This document shows positions 1-11,486 of a stretch of DNA of 33,460 nt, in pieces. The notes below the pieces were generated by a model that made no database searches, was not told the origin of the DNA, and was given only the letters and a program-made list of their open reading frames with translations. The stretch lies in contig JACSRH010000157.1 of NCBI GenBank assembly GCA_014879855.1, positions 1-33,460 on the forward strand, given 5' to 3'. Numbering within the stretch: position 1 is the first letter of the stretch; each line of letters starts with the position of its first letter. The translations under genes and the position numbers were made by a program. The stretch is from Caldilineaceae bacterium (GTDB lineage: Bacteria > Chloroflexota > Anaerolineae > Caldilineales > Caldilineaceae).

Positions 1-10
1 GGAGGCGCCA

Positions 11-922
11 ATGATTGCATTTGTGTTGAGTGGTGCGGGCAATCGCGGCCCGCTGCAGGTAGGCGCGGTGCGTGCGTTGCTCGAGGCTGGCATCACGCCC
101 GATCTGATCGTGGGCACGTCGGCAGGCGCGCTTAATGGCGGCGTGCTGGCCGCGCATGGCCCCACGGTTGCCGTCACTGAGCAGATGGAGCAACTGTGGG
201 CATCAGCAAAGGCCGGCGAGATCTACCCGGAAGGCATCCTGGAAATTCTGTGGCGCTTGAAGAGCAAGGCGAACAGCCTTTTTACAAGTGGCGGTATGCG
301 CGATTTATTGAAGCGCGCCCTCCCCGCCGGCGTCACGACCTTCGGCCAATGTAAGACGCAACTCTACACCACTGCCACCGATCTGCGCACAAGCCGGCTT
401 TACGTCTTTGGCGACAAGCCCGACGCGGCGCTGATCGACGCGGTGCAGGCCAGCGCGTCGGTGCCGATCGTGCACCCGCCCATCGACTACGGCCAGGCGC
501 AGCTTGTCGACGGTGGCGTCGTCGCCAACGTGCCGGTCAGTGTGGCGATCGACCACGGCGCCACGACCATCTACGTCATTAACGCTGGCTACAACGAGCA
601 GATCCTCAGCCCAGTGCATGGCGTGCTGGAGGTGCTGATGCGCACGATCTCCACCATGCTGGCGCAGAACATCTTGCAGGACATCGCCCGCGCCAAAGCG
701 GACAACAAAGTGGACATGCACCACATCCCCGTGCAGACCGACGCCAAGATCTCTTTCTTTGATTTTAGCCAGAGTGCGAAGATGGTGGCGCAGGGCTACG
801 CCGCGGCCCAAGCCTACCTGATCGCGCCTGCGCCGATGGCGCCTCTGCTGGCCGGCGCCGCGCCCGCACCCGACCTGCCCGGGGCGACGCCTTACACACC
901 GCCGTACATGGTGGGGCTGTGA
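11..922 (+). CDS. Patatin-like phospholipase family protein
   Basis: Predicted serine acyl-hydrolase (303 aa) of the bacterial patatin/RssA-type family, probably acting on lipid acyl esters in the cytoplasm or at the inner membrane face. Visible signatures are the N-terminal glycine-rich oxyanion loop GAGNRG (residues 8-13), the nucleophile elbow GTSAG (35-39, Ser37) and the second half of the Ser-Asp dyad in DGG (167-169, Asp167). Both catalytic residues are present, so it should be active. No signal peptide is seen. A GGAGG ribosome binding site lies at positions 1-5, five bases before the ATG, which supports this start. The C-terminus is Ala/Pro-rich and low in complexity. The next gene on the same strand begins 56 bp later, so co-transcription is possible. 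The lipid substrate cannot be inferred. Confidence 0.92.
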   Translation: MIAFVLSGAGNRGPLQVGAVRALLEAGITPDLIVGTSAGALNGGVLAAHGPTVAVTEQMEQLWASAKAGEIYPEGILEILWRLKSKANSLFTSGGMRDLLKRALPAGVTTFGQCKTQLYTTATDLRTSRLYVFGDKPDAALIDAVQASASVPIVHPPIDYGQAQLVDGGVVANVPVSVAIDHGATTIYVINAGYNEQILSPVHGVLEVLMRTISTMLAQNILQDIARAKADNKVDMHHIPVQTDAKISFFDFSQSAKMVAQGYAAAQAYLIAPAPMAPLLAGAAPAPDLPGATPYTPPYMVGL

Positions 923-944
923 GGAGAAAAGCCAGACATGCCCC

Positions 945-971
945 ATTCGTCTGATCCGTTTCATCCGAAGG
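945..971. repeat. Short 9-bp-period repeat (ATCCGNNNN type)
   Basis: Three consecutive 9-mers at 945, 954 and 963 share the frame ATYCGNNNN (ATTCGTCTG, ATCCGTTTC, ATCCGAAGG). They fill most of the gap between the patatin gene and the epimerase gene. The units resemble, in architecture, the other short-period repeats of the window, in particular the one at 23300-23357. Only three units are present, so chance is not excluded. Confidence 0.4.
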
Positions 972-978
972 CTATAGC

Positions 979-1944
979 ATGAACCAATCCTCTATTCTCA
1001 TTACTGGCGCGCTCGGCTGCATCGGCGCGTGGACCGTGCGCCAGCTTGTGCGGGCGGGGGCTGCCGTTAGCATTCTTGACCTGTCCGACGACGCGCAGCG
1101 GATGCGTCTGATCATGTCCGACGACGAGATTGGGCGCATCCGCTTTCTGCGCGGCGACATCACCGACCCGGCCGCGGTCGAGGCTGCCTTCCGCGCCAGC
1201 GCCGCGGAGCAGGTGATCCACTTGGCCGCGCTGCAAATCCCGGCCTGCAAGGCCAACCCGGTGCTGGGCGCGCGCGTCAATGTAGTCGGTATGGTCAATC
1301 TCTTTGAGGCCGCGCACAAGGCTGGCATCCGCCATGTGGTCTATGCCAGCAGCATCGCGGTCTATGGCTTGGCCGAGGAGTATCCGCCTGGCCCGGTCAG
1401 CGCGGACGCGATGCTGCGGCCGCGCACGCTCTACGGCGTCTTCAAGCAGGCGGACGAAGGCATTGCCAACGTCTACTGGCACGACCACGGCATTAGCAGC
1501 ATTGGCCTGCGCCCCTATGTCGTCTACGGCGCGGGCCGCGATCAGGGCATGACTTCCAGCCCGACCAAGGCGATGCTGGCCGCAGCGGCCGGGCAGCCCT
1601 ACCATATCGCCTACGGCGGCCGCTGCGACATGCAGTACGCGGCCGATGTGGCCGCCGCGCTGATCCAGGCGCTGCACACGCCGGGCGCAGGCGCGGCAGT
1701 CTATAATTTGCGAGGCAGCGTGGTGCGCATGGCGGAAGTCGTGGCTGCCATCGAGGCGGCCGCGCCCGCGCGGCGCGGGCAGATCACCTATGAGGAGCAG
1801 CGCCTGCCCTACCCAGAAGAGTGGGACGACCGCGCGGCGCAAGCCGCGCTTGGCCCGCTGCCCACCACGCCGCTGTACGAAGGCGTGGCCGAGACGATCG
1901 GGATCTTTGGCGCGGCGCTGGCGTCAGGACGGATCGTGCTTTGA
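979..1944 (+). CDS. NAD-dependent epimerase/dehydratase (extended SDR)
   Basis: Extended short-chain dehydrogenase/reductase (321 aa) of the nucleotide-sugar epimerase/dehydratase type. The Rossmann nucleotide-binding motif GxxGxxG is at residues 10-16 (GALGCIG), and HLAA follows strand 4 (81-84). The catalytic residues are in YASSIAVYG (Ser124/125 region) and LYGVFK (Tyr152, Lys156). An aspartate near the end of strand 2 (SILDLSD) favours NAD(H) over NADP(H). The family acts on UDP- or dTDP-sugars or related hydroxy-ketones, but the substrate is unknown here. A weak GAAGG precedes the start. The gene is separated from the patatin gene by a short repeat. It converges with the DUF421 gene 53 bp downstream, with no clear terminator between them. 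Confidence 0.88.
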   Translation: MNQSSILITGALGCIGAWTVRQLVRAGAAVSILDLSDDAQRMRLIMSDDEIGRIRFLRGDITDPAAVEAAFRASAAEQVIHLAALQIPACKANPVLGARVNVVGMVNLFEAAHKAGIRHVVYASSIAVYGLAEEYPPGPVSADAMLRPRTLYGVFKQADEGIANVYWHDHGISSIGLRPYVVYGAGRDQGMTSSPTKAMLAAAAGQPYHIAYGGRCDMQYAADVAAALIQALHTPGAGAAVYNLRGSVVRMAEVVAAIEAAAPARRGQITYEEQRLPYPEEWDDRAAQAALGPLPTTPLYEGVAETIGIFGAALASGRIVL

Positions 1945-1997
1945 CATAGCTCATCTTGACGCAGAAGGAAAGCAAAAAACAAAGGAATCGCGGCCCG

Positions 1998-2555
1998 CTA
2001 TTCTTCGCAATTATCGGGATAGGTGCTCACCCCTTCAAATTGTTGCTGCTTGGCAGAGCGAAAGATGCCCAACTGGCCGGTGGGCTCCAGAAAGACATAT
2101 TGGACATCGCCCGTGTTAGTGATCTCCTGCTCGCGCAGCAGGCCAAGCAATTCTTCACGCCGCAACAGCTCCTTTTGCAAGCTCTCCTCAACAATTTTAC
2201 CTTCCCGCACCATCAAGCGCGGATTGCCCTCCAGAAAGGTGTTAACGCGTTTGGAGGAAATCTGCATAACGCTGAGCAGCCGATCCAGCCCGACGACGAG
2301 CAGTACGATCAGCCACGCGTAGAAGATCGGCACCTCTGGATAGAACATCGAATCACCCGTGGCAGAGCCTAGCGCAATGATCAGCACCAGCTCAAAAGGC
2401 GACATTTGCCGCTGGCCGCGCTTGCCCATGACGCGCAGCGCGATCACGGTGAAGGCATAGATCATGATGACGCGGAAGACAATTTCCAGGAAGAAGAGGG
2501 GAGGCTGCTCCCCAATAAAAAGACGATGCCAATCGAAAGGAACGACAGGGTCCAT
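1998..2555 (-). CDS. DUF421 domain (YetF-like) membrane protein
   Basis: Small integral membrane protein (185 aa) of the DUF421/YetF family. The hallmark block is visible: ALRVMGKRG, then MSPFELV and IALGSATGD. Two to three hydrophobic segments (about residues 17-37, 51-62 and 74-90) precede a soluble C-terminal domain of about 100 residues containing NPRLMVREGKIVEESL. The family is widespread and poorly characterised. In Bacillus, YetF-type proteins sit in the spore or vegetative membrane, but no biochemical role is established. I chose the ATG at 2555 because GGAGG lies six bases upstream on the minus strand. An in-frame ATG eight codons earlier lacks a ribosome binding site. The gene lies 132 bp downstream of the aminotransferase gene on the same strand. 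Confidence 0.88.
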   Translation of the reverse strand: MDPVVPFDWHRLFIGEQPPLFFLEIVFRVIMIYAFTVIALRVMGKRGQRQMSPFELVLIIALGSATGDSMFYPEVPIFYAWLIVLLVVGLDRLLSVMQISSKRVNTFLEGNPRLMVREGKIVEESLQKELLRREELLGLLREQEITNTGDVQYVFLEPTGQLGIFRSAKQQQFEGVSTYPDNCEE

Positions 2556-2687
2556 GCTTCCTCCTTGCTGATGGAGCACGCAGATGGCCGCAGCTTGATA
2601 GCTGGCGGATAAAGTTCATAACGGCGAAGCGCGCATCTTTGATGGTGTAAATCAGGTTTCTTGGCAGGCGCCTGTTTTGTCTGACCG

Positions 2688-3791
2688 CTAAAGGGAAGCT
2701 AGCGCGGTGGCATGCAACACTTCGCTGAATCCCTGGATGACCAAGTCGTTCTGCGTCGCGGTTCCCACGCTGACGCGCACACAGTTAACCAGTTCTGGAT
2801 AGGCCGCCATGTCGGAGATGAGCAGGTGATGCTGGTGGTGGAGGTGGTGCAAAAGCTCAGCTTTGGGCTGGGAGAGTTGGACAAGCACAAAGTTGGCGCC
2901 GCTGGGAAAGGTGCGCACGCCGGGCAGAGTCGCCAGCGCGGCGGCCAGCCGCTCACGCTCGCCAACCACACGGTTGCGGATGGCAAGAAAACGCTCACGA
3001 TGCTTTAGCGCCACCAGCGCCGCGACTTCACTGAAGGTGCTGAGCGGGAAGACGGTGATCATCTTTTGCAGTTGGGCGGCCAGCGCCGGCGACGTGAGCG
3101 CGTAGCCGACGCGCACCCCGGCCAGCGCATAAAACTTGCTGAAGGTGCGCAACAGGATGACGTTGTCCAGATCCAACAGACCCGTCAGATCCTGGTCGCA
3201 GAATTCAGCGTAGGCTTCATCAATCACCAGCAGCCCTGGCGTGGCTTGCGCCAGCCGGCGCAAATCTGACTCTGCATAGATAGTGCCGGTGGGGTTGTTG
3301 GGTGCACACAGGACGACCAGCCGCGCCTGCTGTTGCTGCGCCGCAGCGATCAACTTATCGACAGGCAGGGCATAACCCTCTTCCGCGGCAAGCGCAACCT
3401 CCACCAGGGTGGCTTCGTGCAAACGTGCGTTCTGACGATAGAGCAGGAAGGTGGGCGCCGGCATCACCACGGCATCGCCCGGTCGCAACGTTGCGGCCAT
3501 GATCGCCTTGATCAAATCCGCCGAACCTTCGCTGACGACCACCTGCTCTGGCGCCAGCTTGAAGTGCGCGGCCAGCGCGTCGATCAGCAGCCAGGGCCGC
3601 CCGCCGACTGGATAGCGCGACCACGGCAGCACAGCCAACCGCTGCAACACCTCTTCTTTCAAATCTGCCGGAAAATCTTCCGGGCTTTCGTTCCATTGCA
3701 GACGGTGGAGCGCTTCGTTCACCAAGCTGCGGCCAATCGGGGAGGCAGCCCTCACCCCGCTACGGATGACATCGAATTCGTCTTGTTGCAT
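2688..3791 (-). CDS. hisC: Histidinol-phosphate aminotransferase (class I/II PLP aminotransferase)
   Basis: PLP-dependent fold-type I aminotransferase (367 aa), best matched to HisC, which converts imidazole-acetol phosphate and glutamate to histidinol phosphate and 2-oxoglutarate. Visible motifs are VVSEGSADLI (cofactor phosphate region, 85-94), APNNPTG (163-169), DEAYAEF (191-197), TFSKFYALAG with the Schiff-base lysine at Lys219, and RVGY (227-230). Length is typical of HisC. The RYP segment near residue 59 also fits HisC. No other his genes are nearby, so the enzyme could instead serve a related aromatic or phosphonate-type substrate, as many orphan HisC-like paralogues do. GAGGT lies about nine bases before the ATG. 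The metalloprotease gene ends 19 bp upstream on the same strand, so the two are probably co-transcribed, without an obvious functional link. Confidence 0.85.
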   Translation of the reverse strand: MQQDEFDVIRSGVRAASPIGRSLVNEALHRLQWNESPEDFPADLKEEVLQRLAVLPWSRYPVGGRPWLLIDALAAHFKLAPEQVVVSEGSADLIKAIMAATLRPGDAVVMPAPTFLLYRQNARLHEATLVEVALAAEEGYALPVDKLIAAAQQQQARLVVLCAPNNPTGTIYAESDLRRLAQATPGLLVIDEAYAEFCDQDLTGLLDLDNVILLRTFSKFYALAGVRVGYALTSPALAAQLQKMITVFPLSTFSEVAALVALKHRERFLAIRNRVVGERERLAAALATLPGVRTFPSGANFVLVQLSQPKAELLHHLHHQHHLLISDMAAYPELVNCVRVSVGTATQNDLVIQGFSEVLHATALASL

Positions 3792-3810
3792 GAGAATTGA
3801 CCTCGAAACG

Positions 3811-4899
3811 TTACTTTTCAGTCTTGACCTGAATCTGATAACCGCCAGTTTTCTTGGCGCTGAAGTGGCGCACGAGCACGGTGTAGACGCCGGGACTGAG
3901 CGTGTTGATGATGCGTGGATTCAGCCCAACGCCGCTGTCGTCGTCGGTGCGCATGAGCTTCTTCTCGTCATCCGGGCCATACAACCCCATGACCAGATCC
4001 TGCTTGCCCAGCGTTTCAACGCGGTAGCGCGCGCGCTTGGTCACTTCAAAGATGAACTTGTCCAGTTCGCCCGGCGCGCCGATCGCCTGGCTGAGCGCGC
4101 TGCCGTCCACAGTCAACTCGTTTTCCGGCTTCTGCGCGAAGGGGTAAATCGTGCCGACGAATTGTTTGTCAACCTCCGACAATGCACTGTTCCAACCCAC
4201 CTCGAAGTCCCCAATGGTGAAGTCGTTCGGGATTGGGTAGAGCATGATCGACTGCGGATCAAACTCTGAAAACTGCGTCTGCGTGCGGTCGTAGGTCTGA
4301 AACAGGTTGACGTCGACCTGATCCTTTGTCCAGTTGTTGGGCGGTCCGCCGTAGTAACGATAGACGACAGGCTTGTCCCACGGAATGTTCGCTGCTGGGT
4401 TCTGATGCTCGTGAATGCAGGCAATGGCGTGGCCAAACTCATGGGTGACGACGCGCGAATACTCCGTGTCGTCAGTCTCGCGGGTCAGCCAGCCAAAGTT
4501 CATCGTGGCCTGATTCCTGGGGATGCCCAGACAATCCGTGCCGATATACGACCAGGAGCCGCGCTGCTTGAACGAGATGCGGATTTCGGCGTTCGGGTCG
4601 TCGCCAAAGACGAATCTGAGATTGGCGTGCTTGCTCCACACATGGGCGAAAGGTTGCAGGCGCTGCTGAATGATGGGGTCGCCATCGAGAAAACGCACGC
4701 GCAGCGTCATGCCGGGCTTCCACAGCTTCATCGTCACCAGCGCCAAGCTCTGCGGCAGGTCGATGCCAGCAATCGCCGGCAAGGCGTCGAGCATCATGGC
4801 GTTGGCCGGGTTCACCTCGACGGCGCGGCGCTCGGCGCGCGCGCGGCGCTGCCCTTCGAGGATGCGATCAACACAGGCTTGGATATCTTTGAGGTGCAT
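3811..4899 (-). CDS. Astacin-like zinc metalloprotease with PPC-like C-terminal domain
   Basis: Predicted metzincin-type zinc endopeptidase (362 aa). The zinc site is HEFGHAIACIHEH (residues 153-165). It has three histidines and the catalytic Glu, and matches the astacin pattern HExxHxxGxxHE except that the usual Gly is Ala160. A Met-turn, SIMLY, follows at 217-221, as expected for this fold. Residues about 250-362 form a second, beta-rich domain. It ends in a DDDSG...SPGVYTVLV...GGYQIQV pattern, typical of bacterial pre-peptidase C-terminal (PPC) domains. No secretion signal is visible: the N-terminus is charged and helical, which is odd for this combination because PPC proteins are usually exported. 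The start is supported by AAGGAGC close upstream. It lies 19 bp ahead of the aminotransferase gene. Confidence 0.8.
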   Translation of the reverse strand: MHLKDIQACVDRILEGQRRARAERRAVEVNPANAMMLDALPAIAGIDLPQSLALVTMKLWKPGMTLRVRFLDGDPIIQQRLQPFAHVWSKHANLRFVFGDDPNAEIRISFKQRGSWSYIGTDCLGIPRNQATMNFGWLTRETDDTEYSRVVTHEFGHAIACIHEHQNPAANIPWDKPVVYRYYGGPPNNWTKDQVDVNLFQTYDRTQTQFSEFDPQSIMLYPIPNDFTIGDFEVGWNSALSEVDKQFVGTIYPFAQKPENELTVDGSALSQAIGAPGELDKFIFEVTKRARYRVETLGKQDLVMGLYGPDDEKKLMRTDDDSGVGLNPRIINTLSPGVYTVLVRHFSAKKTGGYQIQVKTEK

Positions 4900-4929
4900 C
4901 GGTTGCTCCTTGTGAGATTGCTGACAGGC

Positions 4930-4965
4930 GACAAGTCGAGTGACAAGTCGAGTGACAGGTCAGAT
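4930..4965. repeat. Short tandem repeat, 12-bp unit
   Basis: Two perfect copies of GACAAGTCGAGT (4930-4941, 4942-4953) are followed by a degenerate third (4954-4965). They lie in the 153-bp gap upstream of the metalloprotease gene and downstream of cysE. They may be simple slippage or phased binding sites. No other signal was seen in this gap. Confidence 0.75.
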
Positions 4966-5052
4966 GTCATGCGCCAGCATGACTTCCGCGGTATTCTCGG
5001 TGTAAGGGATTGTAGACCTGCGCTCCCCGGCTGTCAATCAGCACAAAAAGCT

Positions 5053-5757
5053 CTAGATGCCCCATGGCCCCTGATACCCGTTCTGCTCCACCACTTTCTG
5101 CGCGTCCAGGTAAATTTCCTCCTGCACCAATTCAGCTTCGACCGCGTCCAGCCGCGCCGCTATCTGCTGCAGTAATTCCATCGTCGTGTCGTGCAAAACA
5201 TTGTGCTGGAGATCTTCGTGCTGTGCATCCTCCGTCAGCGCGCCCGCACGGTGACGGACGCGGCCTGGCACGCCGACCACCACCGAATGCGGTTCGACAT
5301 CCTTCACGACCACCGAGTTGGCGCCGATACGCGAGTGGGCGCCGATGGTAATCGGCCCCAGCACCTTGGCGCCCGCGCCGACCACGACATGATCGCCCAC
5401 CGTCGGGTGGCGCTTCTCCTTGCGCCAACTGACGCCCCCCAGCGTCACGCCGTGATAGAGCGTCACGTTCTCGCCGATCTCCGCGGTCTCCCCGACGACG
5501 ACGCCCATGCCGTGATCGATGAAGAAGCCGCGGCCGATCGTCGCGCCGGGGTGAATTTCGATGCCGGTGAGGAAACGTCCCAAATGCGAGATGAAGCGCG
5601 CCAGAAAGTGGAGCCGGCGCAGCCAACACCAGTGCGCCAGCCGGTGGAACCACTGGGCGTGCAGCCCCGGATAGCAGACCAGCACCTCCAGCGTGCTGCG
5701 CGCCGCCGGGTCGCGCTCAAAGACAACGCCGATATCCTCGCGAAGCCGGGCAAACAT
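5053..5757 (-). CDS. cysE: Serine O-acetyltransferase
   Basis: Transfers acetyl from acetyl-CoA to L-serine, giving O-acetylserine, the substrate of the adjacent cysteine synthase. The protein (234 aa) belongs to the shorter CysE class. A helical N-terminal part (VFERDPAARSTLEVL...) is followed by a left-handed beta-helix of hexapeptide repeats from about residue 66. It includes GIEIHPGATIGRGFFIDHG and VVVGETAEIGENV, with the catalytic His in IDHG, and then GVTLGG and HPTVGDHVVVGAGAKVLG. The C-terminal ~60 residues form a predicted helical tail with repeated Gln/His/Glu. I chose the ATG at 5757 because AGGAGG lies seven bases upstream. The ATG 13 codons earlier has no such site. It lies 115 bp downstream of cysK on the same strand, forming a cysteine-biosynthesis pair. 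Confidence 0.93.
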   Translation of the reverse strand: MFARLREDIGVVFERDPAARSTLEVLVCYPGLHAQWFHRLAHWCWLRRLHFLARFISHLGRFLTGIEIHPGATIGRGFFIDHGMGVVVGETAEIGENVTLYHGVTLGGVSWRKEKRHPTVGDHVVVGAGAKVLGPITIGAHSRIGANSVVVKDVEPHSVVVGVPGRVRHRAGALTEDAQHEDLQHNVLHDTTMELLQQIAARLDAVEAELVQEEIYLDAQKVVEQNGYQGPWGI

Positions 5758-5872
5758 GGCAAACCTCCTGAAAGGATAGAACGCGGAAAACAGCACGTGG
5801 ATGGCGCGGCTCAGGCAGATCTATGCTGATCTTATCAGTGCAAAGCTACGTCATCCGCGTGCCAAGGTTTGG

Positions 5873-6811
<939 letters not shown>

Positions 6812-7167
6812 CTCACTCTCTTTCCTGGTGGGTTTCCTCCGTCATCAAAAAAACCCAAGGCAGCCAATGGCTCGTCCCTGAGTCCCATGGACATTTTAAC
6901 ATCGAAACGTCGCACCAAAAAGCGCGTCGCCCAGGTGGGGTGTAAATCGTACATTGTAGCGTTGCATCATCGTTAAGAATCCACTAGCCACTTGACCAGT
7001 CCACAGACTACTAGCCTGACCAGTGCCTTTTCTGCCCACGTGCAGGACGATTTCTGGCAGTGTTTCCTTTACACTAATCGGCGTATTTGGAGCCGAAATC
7101 CATCTCACATCGTTGTGAGCCGACCAACCGCTCGATTGCGAAATCTTTTATCAAGGAGAAGTTTGCA
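6812..7167. other. Divergent intergenic region between cysK and the dikinase gene
   Basis: This 356-bp stretch separates two divergent genes and must hold promoters for both. Composition is more AT-rich than the flanking genes. I see no reading frame with support, and no promoter I would defend. The notable elements are the small palindrome at 7104-7119 and the AAGGAG ribosome binding site at 7154-7159 for the dikinase gene. Confidence 0.6.
7104..7119. promoter_or_regulatory. Palindrome CTCACA-N4-TGTGAG upstream of ppdK
   Basis: A perfect 6-bp inverted repeat (CTCACA and TGTGAG, four bases apart) lies 48 bp before the dikinase start. It could be a protein-binding site or a small hairpin in the 5' untranslated RNA. 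The half-site word TGTGA is shared with many CRP/FNR-family sites, but the orientation and spacing are not the canonical ones, so no regulator is assigned. Confidence 0.35.
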
Positions 7168-9957
<2,790 letters not shown>

Positions 9958-9992
9958 GTAGTGGCTGGTTGTTCTCCGGTTTTCTCCTTGAG

Positions 9993-10022
9993 AAAAGGGC
10001 GCATCAATCGATGCGCCCTTTT
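9993..10022 (+). terminator. Intrinsic terminator after ppdK
   Basis: A perfect 13-bp stem (AAAAGGGCGCATC at 9993-10005 pairing with 10010-10022) has a four-base AATC loop and ends in a TTTT run. The A-tract and T-tract on both sides make it potentially bidirectional, but only the plus-strand gene needs it here. Confidence 0.92.
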
Positions 10023-10034
10023 CGATTGCGCTGC

Positions 10035-10063
10035 TTGACGAAAGATAGAATTCGCGATTTGAT
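10035..10063 (+). promoter_or_regulatory. Candidate sigma-70 promoter for the Gfo/Idh gene
   Basis: TTGACG (10035-10040) and TTTGAT (10058-10063) are separated by exactly 17 bp, scoring five of six and four of six against the housekeeping consensus. The element sits just downstream of the ppdK terminator and 54 bp before the start codon, where a promoter is required. Confidence 0.5.
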
Positions 10064-10117
10064 TCGTCTTGCGATCACAAATAATGTTCATTTTTCGCTT
10101 TGATGGGGAGACCAGAC

Positions 10118-11146
10118 ATGAGTAAACAACTGCGTGCAGTGATGGCTGGCTGCGGAGGAATCAGCCGCGCCTGGCTTGATGCGATTCAAACGATCCCTGA
10201 TCTGAAGATGGTTGGTTTTGTCGACATCAATCAGCAGGCAGCCCAGGAGCGAGCTGAACAGTACGCCTGGAAGGATGCGATCATCGGGGCGGATCTAGCT
10301 CAAGTCTTGACTGCCACCGGACCAGACGTCGTCTTTGATTGCACCATACCAGAGGCTCATCCACAGGTGACGATGACAGCCTTTGCCCACGGCTGCGATG
10401 TGCTTGGCGAAAAACCTCTGGCAGACTCGATGGAAACCGCGCATCGCGTCGTCCAAGCGGCGCGCGCCGCGGGTAGAACCTACGCCGTCATCCAGAACCG
10501 AAGGTACGACCTCAATATCCGGCGCCTCACGTCCTTGCTTGCCTCCGGCGCGATTGGAGAGGTGACCACCGTCAACGCTGACTTCTATATTGGTGCGCAT
10601 TTTGGAGGTTTTCGCGATCACATGCGGCATGTTCTGCTGCTCGACATGGCGATCCATACCTTCGATGCCGCACGGCTGATTGCAGACGCCAATCCCCAAA
10701 CAGTCTACTGTCACGAGTGGAATCCAAGCGGGTCGTGGTATGACCACGATGCATCGGCCATCGCTATATTCGAGATGGAGCGCGGCATTGTGTTCACCTA
10801 TCGCGGCAGTTGGTGCGCCGAAGGAATCAACACGACCTGGGAGAGCCAATGGCGCATCGTGGGCACGCGCGGCAGCGTCACTTGGGATGGAGCGGCGGGC
10901 TTGTATGTGCAGGTTGTGGCGGAAACTGGGGGCTTCTTCTCCAAATGGGTTGAGGTAGAAGCGCCGGCGGCCTCTCCCACCGCGCGCATAGGCGGCCATG
11001 CCGGCGTCATCAGCGACTTTGTACGCTGCATTCAGACCGGCGCTGTTCCAGAGACAGTCTGCACAGACAATATTCAGAGTCTGGCAATGGTGTTCGGCGC
11101 CATTGAAAGCGCCGAAGCCAACCGTCGCATCGAGATCGCGGTGTGA
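10118..11146 (+). CDS. Gfo/Idh/MocA family oxidoreductase
   Basis: NAD(P)-dependent sugar or cyclitol oxidoreductase (342 aa) of the glucose-fructose oxidoreductase/inositol dehydrogenase family. The N-terminal Rossmann domain has the MAGCGGISRAW glycine motif (residues 9-19) and the family-defining EKP motif (GEKPLADS, 97-104). The C-terminal alpha/beta domain carries the substrate-site helix DMAIHTFDAAR, where the DxxxH pattern supplies the usual catalytic Asp/His. No export signal is visible, so it is cytoplasmic. The start at 10118 is preceded by GGGGAG seven bases upstream; an upstream in-frame ATG at 10100 lacks this. It appears monocistronic, with its own promoter and a downstream inverted repeat. 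Many members oxidise inositols, sugar acids or glycosides. The substrate cannot be told. Confidence 0.92.
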   Translation: MSKQLRAVMAGCGGISRAWLDAIQTIPDLKMVGFVDINQQAAQERAEQYAWKDAIIGADLAQVLTATGPDVVFDCTIPEAHPQVTMTAFAHGCDVLGEKPLADSMETAHRVVQAARAAGRTYAVIQNRRYDLNIRRLTSLLASGAIGEVTTVNADFYIGAHFGGFRDHMRHVLLLDMAIHTFDAARLIADANPQTVYCHEWNPSGSWYDHDASAIAIFEMERGIVFTYRGSWCAEGINTTWESQWRIVGTRGSVTWDGAAGLYVQVVAETGGFFSKWVEVEAPAASPTARIGGHAGVISDFVRCIQTGAVPETVCTDNIQSLAMVFGAIESAEANRRIEIAV

Positions 11147-11176
11147 CCGCGATGTACAGATAAGCTGAGGACGCGC

Positions 11177-11246
11177 CTGCATTCCAGGAAGGCGACGAAC
11201 ACTGCCGCCTCCCCCCATACAATGCTGGCTTATTTCTGGAATGCAG
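11177..11246. repeat. Long interrupted inverted repeat in the 11147-11486 gap
   Basis: CTGCATTCCAG (11177-11187) and its perfect complement CTGGAATGCAG (11236-11246) are 48 bp apart. An inner GGCG/CGCC pairing between them could extend the fold. It follows the oxidoreductase stop by 30 bp and has no T-tract, so a terminator role is only possible. The rest of the 340-bp gap holds a TTGACA word (11290-11295) with no good -10, and a direct repeat GTTGTAC at 11296 and 11315. No gene was seen. Confidence 0.6.
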
Positions 11247-11486
11247 ACCGCCTCTTTGTTGTCGCCTGTACTATCTGTGCATCGTTTATTTGACAGTTGT
11301 ACAGCATTTCGCCCGTTGTACGCCTCTCTTTCCTCCGTCAATCGCCTTAGATGGATGTCCCTTTGCGGCAAATATCCACAATAAAAATCGGGTTTTTTGG
11401 GGGGAGAGAATGGCGTCTTTGCACCCTCCCGTTCTCGACCAGACATGGCTATCCTAAAGACAAGCATTTATTGTCTGGAGGATCAC

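Noticed and set aside
305..964. Long minus-strand reading frame opposite the patatin gene
   Set aside because: His/Arg/Val-rich composition is that of the antisense of a high-GC gene, there is no ribosome binding site, and the plus-strand patatin has full catalytic motifs.
2666..2680. CAGGCGCCTG palindrome after hisC as terminator
   Set aside because: Ten-base palindrome without loop or T-run; too short to support a call.
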